This document shows positions 1 through 4,859 of a DNA stretch of 5,894 nt, one piece after another. Each line of letters starts with the position of its first letter. Position 1 is the first letter of the stretch. The notes under the pieces are model-generated. The model did not search any database. It was not told the DNA's origin and worked only from the letters and a program-made list of their open reading frames with translations. The DNA comes from Methanobacteriota archaeon (GTDB taxonomy: Archaea; Thermoplasmatota; Poseidoniia; Poseidoniales; Poseidoniaceae), in assembly GCA_002694245.1 (NCBI GenBank), contig NZLM01000064.1, forward strand, positions 26,706 to 32,599, given 5' to 3'. Made by a program: the position numbers and the translations under genes.

Positions 1-168
1 AGGGTAGCCAGGAAAGTTCTCTACATCGCTAGTAAGCATCAACTGACCTCCAGACATGTAACCTGCAAACATCAGCGGTTCCAGCATAGCACGAGAGGTG
101 TACAGCCCAGCAGTATAACCTGCAGGCCCACTTCCGATAATAATCACATTCCTAATCTCGCTGCTCAT
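1..168 (-). CDS. trxB: Thioredoxin reductase (N-terminal 56 residues, cut by window edge)
   Basis: Partial gene; translation begins [17 protein letters not shown]. The enzyme is a cytosolic FAD-containing oxidoreductase that passes electrons from NAD(P)H to thioredoxin or a similar disulfide carrier. The FAD-binding Rossmann motif GSGPAG is at residues 12-17, followed by SGGQL (39-43) and VENFPG (49-54), both typical of the low-molecular-weight TrxB family. The redox CxxC and the NADPH domain lie outside the window, so activity cannot be judged. The ATG at 168 is chosen because GGAG (175-178, minus strand) sits 6 nt upstream. An in-frame ATG at 201 would add 11 residues but has only a weak purine run before it. 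It is transcribed divergently from the membrane protein at 244 and in the same direction as the flavin operon that supplies its cofactor, although that membrane gene lies between them. Confidence 0.93.
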   Translation of the reverse strand, partial: MSSEIRNVIIIGSGPAGYTAGLYTSRAMLEPLMFAGYMSGGQLMLTSDVENFPGYP

Positions 169-243
169 ACTCTTCTCCAAGGCAATAACATCCTTGAACA
201 TTTTCTCTCAAAATTATTGTGTTGTTGTTGGCTGGGGTGGTAC
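169..243. promoter_or_regulatory. Divergent spacer between trxB and the membrane hydrolase gene
   Basis: This 75-bp spacer must hold the 5' signals of both flanking genes. It contains a GGAG for trxB (175-178, minus) and GGGGTG (234-239, plus) 4 nt before the ATG at 244. In the middle is an AT-rich core (about 209-219, AAAATTATTG, which reads CAATAATTTT on the other strand). It is the only plausible TATA-like element for either direction. The assignment is by eye; archaeal TATA boxes are loosely conserved and no start site is known. Confidence 0.4.
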
Positions 244-789
244 ATGGATGTGTTTTCACACTGGTTGTGGGGTATGGCATTGACCCGGAAAAAAATCTCA
301 TGGAAGATTAGTGGTCCGATGGGAGTATTGCCCGATCTTTTGGCATTTGTTCCTGCTTCGATTAATAGAATGCTCAACGGTGAAATCAGAGCGGAACGCC
401 CTGACGAAAACTCTGTTACATCCGACATGCCCTTTGCCTGGGAGATTTATCAATGGACTCACTCACTTACCATAGTAGCGTTTCTTTATTGCTGTGCTTA
501 TTATTTCTTAAAATCAAGGGGGCATGAACGGCCGGCTTACATGGCTTGGATTTTCGTCTTACCGTGGTTTTTCCACATACTTATTGACATACCTGGACAC
601 ACGATTCAATTCTTCCCAACACCATTCTTGCATCCATTCAGTGACTTAATGTTCGATGGAGTGCGTTGGAGTACTTGGTGGTTCTTTTTCCCACAGGTAA
701 TTGCCCTTGCAGGCGTGTGGTACTTACTTCTGAAGCGAGAGAAGGATCAGAGCATTGTTGAAATGGCTGACACAGCAGCCCTTGCATGA
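244..789 (+). CDS. Membrane-bound metal-dependent hydrolase-like protein (YdjM/DUF457 type)
   Basis: A predicted integral membrane protein of 181 residues. The N-terminus MDVFSHWLWGMAL resembles the opening of the YdjM/DUF457 family, a poorly characterised group called metal-dependent hydrolases on the basis of conserved His and Asp residues. Candidate metal residues are H6, D31 (in LPDLL), H73 (WTHSL), and H111, D115 and H119 in HILIDIPGH. Hydrophobic segments at about 74-90, 99-115 and 143-163 look like membrane helices, and the tail after 164 is charged. The ATG at 244 is chosen because GGGGTG lies just upstream and the family signature starts there; an open-frame extension to a TTG at 217 gives only a Cys/Trp-rich stretch. 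The last 43 nt overlap the 3' end of ribH on the opposite strand. Family membership is by motif recognition. The substrate is unknown and catalysis has not been shown for this branch. Confidence 0.75.
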   Translation: MDVFSHWLWGMALTRKKISWKISGPMGVLPDLLAFVPASINRMLNGEIRAERPDENSVTSDMPFAWEIYQWTHSLTIVAFLYCCAYYFLKSRGHERPAYMAWIFVLPWFFHILIDIPGHTIQFFPTPFLHPFSDLMFDGVRWSTWWFFFPQVIALAGVWYLLLKREKDQSIVEMADTAALA

Positions 790-1145
790 GGTTCCAATCG
801 AGGCTCGATATGCTCAGGTTCAGCACCGGGACCAATAATGCCTAATCCGATCGGCTTGCCAGTTTCAAGTTGTAATTCGATTATCTTCTGCATTACAGCC
901 TGCCCCATCGCTAGACCGTGCTGAGTGCTACCTTTTTCGATAATTCCTAGGCACGCTGCCCCATCGATATCATTGCGAGTAATTAGGCGGGACAATGCCA
1001 GAGGTACTTCCATTGCACCGGGAACCCAGACCACATCAGTGATTTCCAATTTCTCAATGCTGGCTTGATCTTTTGAGTAATCAAGCATCCTCTCTATCTC
1101 TTCTTTGTGATAGCTTCCACATACTATTGCAATTTTTGTCATCAT
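747..1145 (-). CDS. ribH: 6,7-dimethyl-8-ribityllumazine synthase
   Basis: Catalyses condensation of 3,4-dihydroxy-2-butanone 4-phosphate with 5-amino-6-ribitylamino-uracil, the penultimate step to riboflavin; the family forms cytosolic pentamers or 60-mers. The protein is 132 residues, somewhat shorter than most bacterial forms. VPGAMEVP (41-48) matches the family VPGAxExP substrate loop. GSTQHG (72-77) carries H76 at the place of the general-base histidine. GLGIIGPGA (100-108) corresponds to the phosphate-binding region. The divergent archaeal riboflavin synthase, a paralogue, was considered but its motifs are absent. It is the last gene of the operon. Its first ATG (1145) overlaps the ribE stop by 4 nt (ATGA). 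A second ATG directly follows at 1142 and has the better 7-nt spacing from GGAGG (1150-1154), so the mature start may be one residue shorter. The 3' end overlaps the convergent membrane-protein gene. Confidence 0.93.
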   Translation of the reverse strand: MMTKIAIVCGSYHKEEIERMLDYSKDQASIEKLEITDVVWVPGAMEVPLALSRLITRNDIDGAACLGIIEKGSTQHGLAMGQAVMQKIIELQLETGKPIGLGIIGPGAEPEHIEPRLEPHARAAVSAISTML

Positions 1146-1744
1146 CTACCCTCCAGTATTCTTTCAACGGTTGTAACTATGGTTTGAGTCATTGAATCAA
1201 CTTCAATATTGACCCTCTCGCCAACGTTCTTTGTTCCAATTGTTGTGATTGCAAGCGTCTCTGGTATGAGATGTAGGTTGAAACCTTCCTCAGAAACTTC
1301 ACCAACGGTCAGTGATATTCCATCAATGGCTAAGTATCCTTTTTCTTGAATGTACTTGTTTATTTTTTTAGGTGGTTTTATAATTAAATCCAAAAAGTCG
1401 TCACCCTCATTTCTGGTGGTTATCTCTCCCATTCCCATTATGTGCCCAGACAAAAGGTGACCACCCAACTCGTCGCCCATTTTGAGAGAGCGTTCAAGAT
1501 TAACCATACTTGAAACATCTTTACTGCCTAGAGTAGTTAATTTGAGGGTTTCAGGTATCACATCAAAAGAGATTATTGGTGAATTAATCTCAACCACCGT
1601 CAGGCACACTCCGTCTACAGAAACCGAAGCGCCTATCTCCAGTTTATCGGTGGTAACATTACAAAAATCGATGTCAATTCTAATGACATCTTTTCCAGAT
1701 ATTGAGGTTATATTTCCAGTACCAGCAACGATTCCTGTGAACAT
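1142..1744 (-). CDS. ribE: Riboflavin synthase, bacterial two-domain (alpha) type
   Basis: Dismutates two 6,7-dimethyl-8-ribityllumazine molecules into riboflavin and the pyrimidine that RibH reuses. The 200 residues form two tandem lumazine-binding barrels. The N-terminal one (about 1-97) starts with the hallmark MFTGIV and has VDGVCLTV at 43-50. The C-terminal one (about 98-195) has IDGISLTV at 140-147. GGHLLSGHI (94-102) links them. C47 and S144 occupy the places of the conserved Cys and Ser of the bacterial enzyme. The C-terminal half (DGISLTVGEV, HLIPETL, RVNIE, TVERIL) is strikingly like the proteobacterial protein. Many archaea instead use an unrelated RibH-like riboflavin synthase, so this is a bacterial-type gene in an otherwise archaeal-looking operon. 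The start is fixed by MFTGI; only a weak AGGT precedes it. It begins 9 nt after the ribL stop and overlaps ribH by 4 nt, suggesting translational coupling. Confidence 0.96.
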   Translation of the reverse strand: MFTGIVAGTGNITSISGKDVIRIDIDFCNVTTDKLEIGASVSVDGVCLTVVEINSPIISFDVIPETLKLTTLGSKDVSSMVNLERSLKMGDELGGHLLSGHIMGMGEITTRNEGDDFLDLIIKPPKKINKYIQEKGYLAIDGISLTVGEVSEEGFNLHLIPETLAITTIGTKNVGERVNIEVDSMTQTIVTTVERILEGR

Positions 1745-1753
1745 AATTACAAC

Positions 1754-2197
1754 CTACTGAGATTTTCTTGTGGAGGATAATTCTAAGATCCTGGCAATTA
1801 TCTTACGTGTACCATCTAAATCATCAGAAAGACCCTCAACTCGGACCACTTTTATGTGACCCAAATTTCTGTCTTCCAGAGACTTTCTTATTCTCTCCTC
1901 TGCGTGTTCTTGGTCATAGCCCAAGGCAATAATATCTGGTTTAACAGCAGGAAGAATATCAAAGATTGGTACATCAGGAGGATTTCCTATTACAGCCTCA
2001 TCCACTGGCTTGAGACCTTCAACCATTCTTCTGCGCAAATCTTGACCTGTTACGGGTTCGTGTTTCCTTTTTCTAACAGTATCGTCATGAGCAACGACAA
2101 CCACTAGATATTCTCCCAATGACTTTGCTTGCTCCATGTAGTGTAGATGACCAGCATGTAGTAGGTCAAAAACACCGACTGCCATAACTCTAGTCAC
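1754..2197 (-). CDS. ribL: FAD synthetase, archaeal RibL type (FMN adenylyltransferase)
   Basis: Transfers AMP from ATP to FMN to make FAD. This is the stand-alone archaeal cytidylyltransferase-like enzyme, unrelated to the bifunctional bacterial RibF. The 147 residues are a single nucleotidyltransferase Rossmann domain. VGVFDLLHAGH (7-17) contains the HxGH signature (14-17). RKRKHEPVT (42-50), RRRMVEGLKPVDEAVIG (55-71) and ALGYDQ (91-96) match the archaeal FAD synthetase pattern. GTRKII (129-134) stands where the family has its second ATP-binding motif. The start is a GTG at 2197, supported by a very strong GAGGTG (2203-2208, minus) 5 nt upstream; an ATG four codons in (2185) would cut into the first strand. 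It follows ribB by 22 nt and precedes ribE by 9 nt, so it is an operon member. Generic glycerol-3-phosphate cytidylyltransferase-like annotations are possible, but the flavin context favours RibL. Confidence 0.92.
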   Translation of the reverse strand: MTRVMAVGVFDLLHAGHLHYMEQAKSLGEYLVVVVAHDDTVRKRKHEPVTGQDLRRRMVEGLKPVDEAVIGNPPDVPIFDILPAVKPDIIALGYDQEHAEERIRKSLEDRNLGHIKVVRVEGLSDDLDGTRKIIARILELSSTRKSQ

Positions 2198-2202
2198 AAA
2201 AT

Positions 2203-2208
2203 CACCTC
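2203..2208 (-). promoter_or_regulatory. Strong Shine-Dalgarno site of ribL
   Basis: GAGGTG, within GAGGTGAT, is an extended complement to the 3' end of 16S rRNA and lies 5 nt before the GTG at 2197. It decides the start in favour of the GTG over the internal ATG. Confidence 0.75.
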
Positions 2209-2219
2209 ATCACTGCCGA

Positions 2220-2915
2220 TTAAATCCCAAGAGCTGAAATTAATTCTTCACCGGTTAGGAAAGGAATTCCTCTCTCAAGAGCCCACTGTCTAGCATCGTC
2301 AACCGGAAGGGCTAGATCACCATCAGCCTGCAGCATCTCTGCACCGATAACTACCGGTACCATCCCAGAGAGTCTTGCAAGTCCAACCGCCAATTCTGTG
2401 TGCCCTTGCCTTCGTGATAGCCCTCCTTCAGCCTCTCTACATACCGGTATGTGACCGGGTGTACGGAATTCTTTCCCAAGCAATTCCATAGCGTTGTCAC
2501 TCTCTGACAACTCTGAATACAATTCGGCAAACCTTCTGGTTGTTAGGGCTCTATCTCTATCTGTGATTCCTGTAAAGGTATCTCGGTGATTCAAAGATAG
2601 AGTAAATGCACTTCTAGTGTCGTACTGCAGGTCGTCTGTTTGTAATTCTCTTAGAACAGGATGGTCTTGCATCAATCTTTCATCCATGTGTAAATCTTGC
2701 AAATAGGGTAAGGAAAATCTTTCACCTACCTCGTGTCCAATCGCTAAAAATAGTAATCCTCCACAATCGAATCTCAACTGACGCATAGTCGCTGGCTCAG
2801 CACACTGTCCAGGGAACAATAGGTCAGTCTCTCCCTCTCGGTTTTCAGCGTCAAAGAGACAAACTGGATTTCCGGCCCGAAAGGCATCAACTGCCGCTTG
2901 AACATGTGGCTCCAT
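2220..2915 (-). CDS. ribB: 3,4-dihydroxy-2-butanone 4-phosphate synthase
   Basis: Converts ribulose 5-phosphate to 3,4-dihydroxy-2-butanone 4-phosphate plus formate, giving the four-carbon half of the riboflavin xylene ring; Mg-dependent and cytosolic. The 231 residues form one DHBP-synthase domain with no GTP cyclohydrolase II fusion. The acidic loop is FDAENREGETDL (21-32). TGITDRDRALT (116-126), RTPGH (151-155), EGG (163-165) and RRQGHTELAV (168-177) are the other family motifs, with E193 in GAEML near the conserved C-terminal Glu. In the acidic loop, the usual D before RE is N. The ATG at 2915 is preferred: the alternative TTG at 2939 would add a poor LLFGRT stretch, and neither has a clear ribosome binding site, so the first operon gene may be leaderless or nearly so. 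First gene of ribB-ribL-ribE-ribH, divergent from the endonuclease IV-like gene. Confidence 0.94.
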   Translation of the reverse strand: MEPHVQAAVDAFRAGNPVCLFDAENREGETDLLFPGQCAEPATMRQLRFDCGGLLFLAIGHEVGERFSLPYLQDLHMDERLMQDHPVLRELQTDDLQYDTRSAFTLSLNHRDTFTGITDRDRALTTRRFAELYSELSESDNAMELLGKEFRTPGHIPVCREAEGGLSRRQGHTELAVGLARLSGMVPVVIGAEMLQADGDLALPVDDARQWALERGIPFLTGEELISALGI

Positions 2916-2956
2916 GGTTCGGCCAAATAGTAATTGCAAATGAAACCAACCCTTCC

Positions 2957-2974
2957 AAAAATACGGCTATTTTT
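2957..2974. repeat. Perfect inverted repeat in the divergent promoter (possible operator)
   Basis: AAAAATACGGCTATTTTT has two perfect 7-bp arms (AAAAATA and TATTTTT) around a 4-nt CGGC centre. It sits between the two divergent starts, about 42 nt upstream of ribB and 65 nt upstream of the endonuclease IV-like start. It could be a dimeric regulator site, or two TATA-like half sites facing outward. The dyad is seen directly; its function is inferred. Confidence 0.45.
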
Positions 2975-2994
2975 CGACGATTTACGGAAAGGGG

Positions 2995-3004
2995 TTAACA
3001 TATA
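2995..3004 (+). promoter_or_regulatory. TATA-like box of the endonuclease IV-like gene
   Basis: TTAACATATA is preceded by purine-rich GGAAAGGGG (2986-2994) resembling a B-recognition element. The distance to the GGGGAG and ATG at 3039 suits a short leadered archaeal transcript. No start-site data. Confidence 0.45.
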
Positions 3005-3026
3005 CCAGCCCTTCGGCCTATCCTGC

Positions 3027-3032
3027 GGGGAG
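3027..3032 (+). promoter_or_regulatory. Shine-Dalgarno site deciding the start at 3039
   Basis: GGGGAG lies 6 nt before the ATG at 3039, which opens MPVKLGPAGVP. The upstream in-frame ATG (2940) and TTG (2934) have no such site, so this element favours the shorter protein. Confidence 0.65.
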
Positions 3033-3038
3033 TGGGTT

Positions 3039-4187
3039 ATGCCGGTAAAACTAGGTCCAGCAGGGGTTCCTCTGTCTTGTAAAGGACGTACTATTGTCGA
3101 AGGTATGGACGACATTATATCTCTAGGATTGGAGACAATGGAAGTCCAAACCGTAAGGATGGTTGCGCCGCAGCACTTCGAACAATACTGGCAAGCAGGT
3201 GTTCTAGCCAACAAAACAGGGTTTGAGATGAATATTCACGGACCATACTATTCCGAACTATTGGGCAACAGGTTACAAAGAAATAGAAGCCTTGCTAAGG
3301 TTGAGGCGGCTCTACAAGCTGCAAAAACAATCAATGCTAGACACATAACACTCCACGCCGGCCATTACGGCGAAATGAATAGAGGGCAAGAGGCAAACGA
3401 ACAGGTCGCGACAGTGTTCAAAGGAATTGTTGAACGAATCCGTGAAATATGGAATGATGATGAAGATCTGTACCCTGTTTTCCCTTGGCTAAAAGAGGGC
3501 ACGCCTTCAAAAATTGGTGTGGAAACGAGTGGGCGTCAAGAATTATGGGGAAGCCTCGAGGAAGTTTTGGAAGTTGTTAACCATGTTGAAGGTACAATCC
3601 CTGTGCTAAACCTCGCACACATACATGCTAGAGGCCATGGTAGACTCAGAACATCTGAAGACTACGGAGAATTATTCGATCAAGTTAGAGAAACTATTGG
3701 AACCAAAGAATTCTATTGCCACTTCTCCGGTGTTGAGCATCGAATGGGTAATGCAATGCATTACACACAAATCAAAAAATCTGACTTGAATTTCGAGCCG
3801 CTTGCTGAGTTCATAATTGAGGAGGGTGCATGGTTGGACATGACTCTGATTTCAGACTCGCCTCTATTGGAACACGATGCAATGTACATGGCACAAAATA
3901 TCGACAGGGCAAGACACCGGCAACTCGAAAGAAAGGCTCGTGAAGATAGAAGAAAAGCACTTGCTGCACAAGCAAATATTTCTCCAGAAGAGATGGCTGC
4001 AAGAGAGGCGGAAATCGCTGCTGCAAGAGCAAAAGATGCTTTAGCTGCATCCCAAGCTCCTGAAGCAAAGAAAGAAGAAAAGGCGACTGAAAAGCCAAAG
4101 AAAACCCCGGCAAAGAAAGCTGCGGCAAAAGAAGACACTAACGATGACCTATTCGCTATTGAAGAGGATGATGACGACCTATTCTGA
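3039..4187 (+). CDS. Endonuclease IV-family TIM-barrel protein with charged C-terminal tail
   Basis: Related to AP endonuclease IV (Nfo), the Zn-dependent enzymes that incise DNA at abasic sites; the closest pattern is the archaeal Nfo-like group. From ATG 3039 it has 382 residues. GPAGVPLSCKGR (6-17) is the archaeal signature. Candidate metal residues are H67 (IHGPYY), H106 (LHAGH), E162 (GVETSGR), H194 (AHIHAR), H228 (CHFSG), H241, and D273/E278 (SDSPLLE). N191 occurs where an Asp is expected, and D273 where a Glu is usual. The barrel ends near residue 285. Then comes a tail of about 90 residues: Arg/Ala/Glu-rich and probably helical or coiled coil to about 338, Lys/Ala/Pro-rich (340-364), then acidic with DDLF twice (369-372 and 379-382, the C-terminus). 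An ATG at 2940 would add 33 residues of unconvincing sequence. It is 15 nt upstream of a GST gene. Nuclease activity is inferred; sugar isomerases share this fold. Confidence 0.85.
   Translation: MPVKLGPAGVPLSCKGRTIVEGMDDIISLGLETMEVQTVRMVAPQHFEQYWQAGVLANKTGFEMNIHGPYYSELLGNRLQRNRSLAKVEAALQAAKTINARHITLHAGHYGEMNRGQEANEQVATVFKGIVERIREIWNDDEDLYPVFPWLKEGTPSKIGVETSGRQELWGSLEEVLEVVNHVEGTIPVLNLAHIHARGHGRLRTSEDYGELFDQVRETIGTKEFYCHFSGVEHRMGNAMHYTQIKKSDLNFEPLAEFIIEEGAWLDMTLISDSPLLEHDAMYMAQNIDRARHRQLERKAREDRRKALAAQANISPEEMAAREAEIAAARAKDALAASQAPEAKKEEKATEKPKKTPAKKAAAKEDTNDDLFAIEEDDDDLF
4143..4184 (+). repeat. Two near-identical 12-nt units encoding DDLF at the protein C-terminus
   Basis: GATGACCTATTC (4143-4154) and GACGACCTATTC (4173-4184) differ at one position and both encode Asp-Asp-Leu-Phe, separated by an acidic linker (AIEEDD). 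The second copy ends the protein. This may be a small internal duplication or a doubled short linear motif. Confidence 0.6.
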
Positions 4188-4189
4188 TT

Positions 4190-4194
4190 AGGAG
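4190..4194 (+). promoter_or_regulatory. Shine-Dalgarno site of the GST-like gene
   Basis: AGGAG begins 3 nt after the stop of the preceding gene and lies 8 nt before the GTG at 4203. It supports the GTG start and co-transcription with the upstream gene. Confidence 0.7.
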
Positions 4195-4202
4195 TCGATC
4201 AC

Positions 4203-4766
4203 GTGTCGCTACCAATTCTCTACTCATTCAGACGTTGCCCCTATGCTATGCGTGCTAGAATGGCTATAGTAAGAACTGGTTTCCAAGTCGAACACCGTGA
4301 GGTCGTACTCCGAGACCGTCCTACACACATGATGGAAATATCACCTAAAGGAACTGTACCAGTCATGCTTCTGACTGATGGTACGGTTATTGAAGAGAGT
4401 TTAGAAATCATGGAATATGTTCAGTCATGGAAGTTGACTCCTGAAGAAAGAGAATGGGTAAACAGAAACGATAATGAATTCAAGTTTCACCTTGATCGCT
4501 ACAAATACCCCAACCGCTATGAAGACGTAGACCACATTGAACACCGTGAGAAAGCGTCCAAATTTATTCAAGACTTGAACGAAGAAATCCCAAATGGTAA
4601 TCTTAGTGATGCAATCTTCCCCTTCATCAGACAGTTTGCAAATCACGATAGGGGTTGGTTTGATTCCCAAGACTGGAATAATGTTCACAAGTGGCTAGAT
4701 GAATGTCTTTCTAGCGAAGAGTTCAAAATTTGTATGACAAAATACCCACAATGGGTACAAGAATGA
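4203..4766 (+). CDS. Glutathione S-transferase-like protein
   Basis: A 187-residue protein of the GST superfamily, which joins a thioredoxin-like domain to an all-helical domain and typically conjugates or reduces substrates with glutathione. The N-terminal domain (about 1-78) opens ILYSFRRCPYAMRARMAI, with a CPYA redox-type site at 12-15, the cis-proline of TVPVM at P53, and EESLEIMEYV (64-73), where the E-S pair normally holds the glutathione gamma-glutamyl group. The helical domain (about 85-185) ends in DAIFPFIRQFANHDRGWF and KYPQW, resembling proteobacterial GSTs. C12 suggests a Cys-type (omega/beta-like or glutaredoxin-like) mechanism. The GTG start is backed by AGGAG at 4190 and the gene follows the endonuclease IV-like stop by 15 nt, so they probably share a transcript. 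Glutathione is not known in most euryarchaea, so the real thiol cofactor is uncertain and bacterial origin is likely. Confidence 0.9.
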   Translation: MSLPILYSFRRCPYAMRARMAIVRTGFQVEHREVVLRDRPTHMMEISPKGTVPVMLLTDGTVIEESLEIMEYVQSWKLTPEEREWVNRNDNEFKFHLDRYKYPNRYEDVDHIEHREKASKFIQDLNEEIPNGNLSDAIFPFIRQFANHDRGWFDSQDWNNVHKWLDECLSSEEFKICMTKYPQWVQE

Positions 4767-4859
4767 TACCACGAAAATATTCGATTCATCCAATAATACG
4801 CATTTTTGGTAAAGTTCGAGCGAAACCCCCTAAAGGGGATTGATTGGCACATTTCCTTT
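4767..4859. promoter_or_regulatory. Spacer upstream of gpsA with AT-rich elements
   Basis: This 93-bp spacer holds AT-rich stretches (AAAATATT at about 4774-4781, and AATAATACGCATTTTT at about 4791-4806) that could be the gpsA TATA region. The T-run could also serve as a weak terminator of the upstream gene. It also holds the palindrome listed separately. There is no clear Shine-Dalgarno before the ATG at 4860. Promoter placement is tentative. Confidence 0.35.
4824..4841. repeat. GC-rich palindrome upstream of gpsA
   Basis: CCCCTAAAGGGG (4827-4838) is a perfect 12-bp inverted repeat apart from its AA centre, extended to 8-bp arms with one mismatch (AACCCCCT / AGGGGATT). It stands out in an AT-rich spacer, 21 nt before the gpsA ATG. 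It could be an operator or a short mRNA hairpin with a UAAA loop; nothing in the sequence decides between these. Confidence 0.4.

Larger units (their letters stand above)
2916..3038. promoter_or_regulatory. Divergent promoter region between the rib operon and the endonuclease IV-like gene
   Basis: This 123-bp spacer is defined by the preferred starts 2915 (minus) and 3039 (plus). For the plus gene there is a purine-rich stretch (2986-2994), then TTAACATATA (2995-3004), a good archaeal BRE/TATA arrangement. It would put the transcription start near 3025, just ahead of the Shine-Dalgarno at 3027. For the rib operon, the AT-rich tract around 2957-2974 is the best TATA candidate, giving a start near 2934-2945 and a leader of about 20-30 nt. 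The plus frame is open through this spacer up to 2934, so a longer protein cannot be excluded. The leader is too short for an FMN riboswitch. Confidence 0.55.

Noticed and set aside
747..1145. Archaeal-type riboflavin synthase (RibH paralogue) as an alternative name for the 132-residue protein
   Set aside because: The VPGAMEVP and GSTQH motifs fit lumazine synthase, and the operon already encodes a bacterial-type riboflavin synthase.
2916..3038. FMN riboswitch (RFN element) before ribB
   Set aside because: The leader is too short and shows none of the conserved RFN stems. The only structure is the AT-rich dyad, which is better explained as a DNA site.
2934..3038. N-terminal extension of the endonuclease IV-like protein from TTG 2934 or ATG 2940
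   Set aside because: The frame is open, but the added residues do not resemble the family. The stretch carries a dyad and a TATA-like box, and GGGGAG before ATG 3039 gives a better start.
2774..3214. Minus-strand open frame spanning the ribB start and the divergent spacer
   Set aside because: It overlaps two confident genes and the promoter region and has no family-like sequence.
3761..4138. Minus-strand open frame of about 125 residues inside the endonuclease IV-like gene
   Set aside because: A Ser/Ala/Phe-rich shadow produced by the Lys/Ala/Glu-rich codons of the real plus-strand tail. It has no ribosome binding site or recognisable domain.
4806..4859. Extension of GpsA to a TTG at 4806
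   Set aside because: It would place 18 non-family residues before the Rossmann strand and make the palindrome coding. ATG 4860 opens MAHIAVLGLGNWG as expected.
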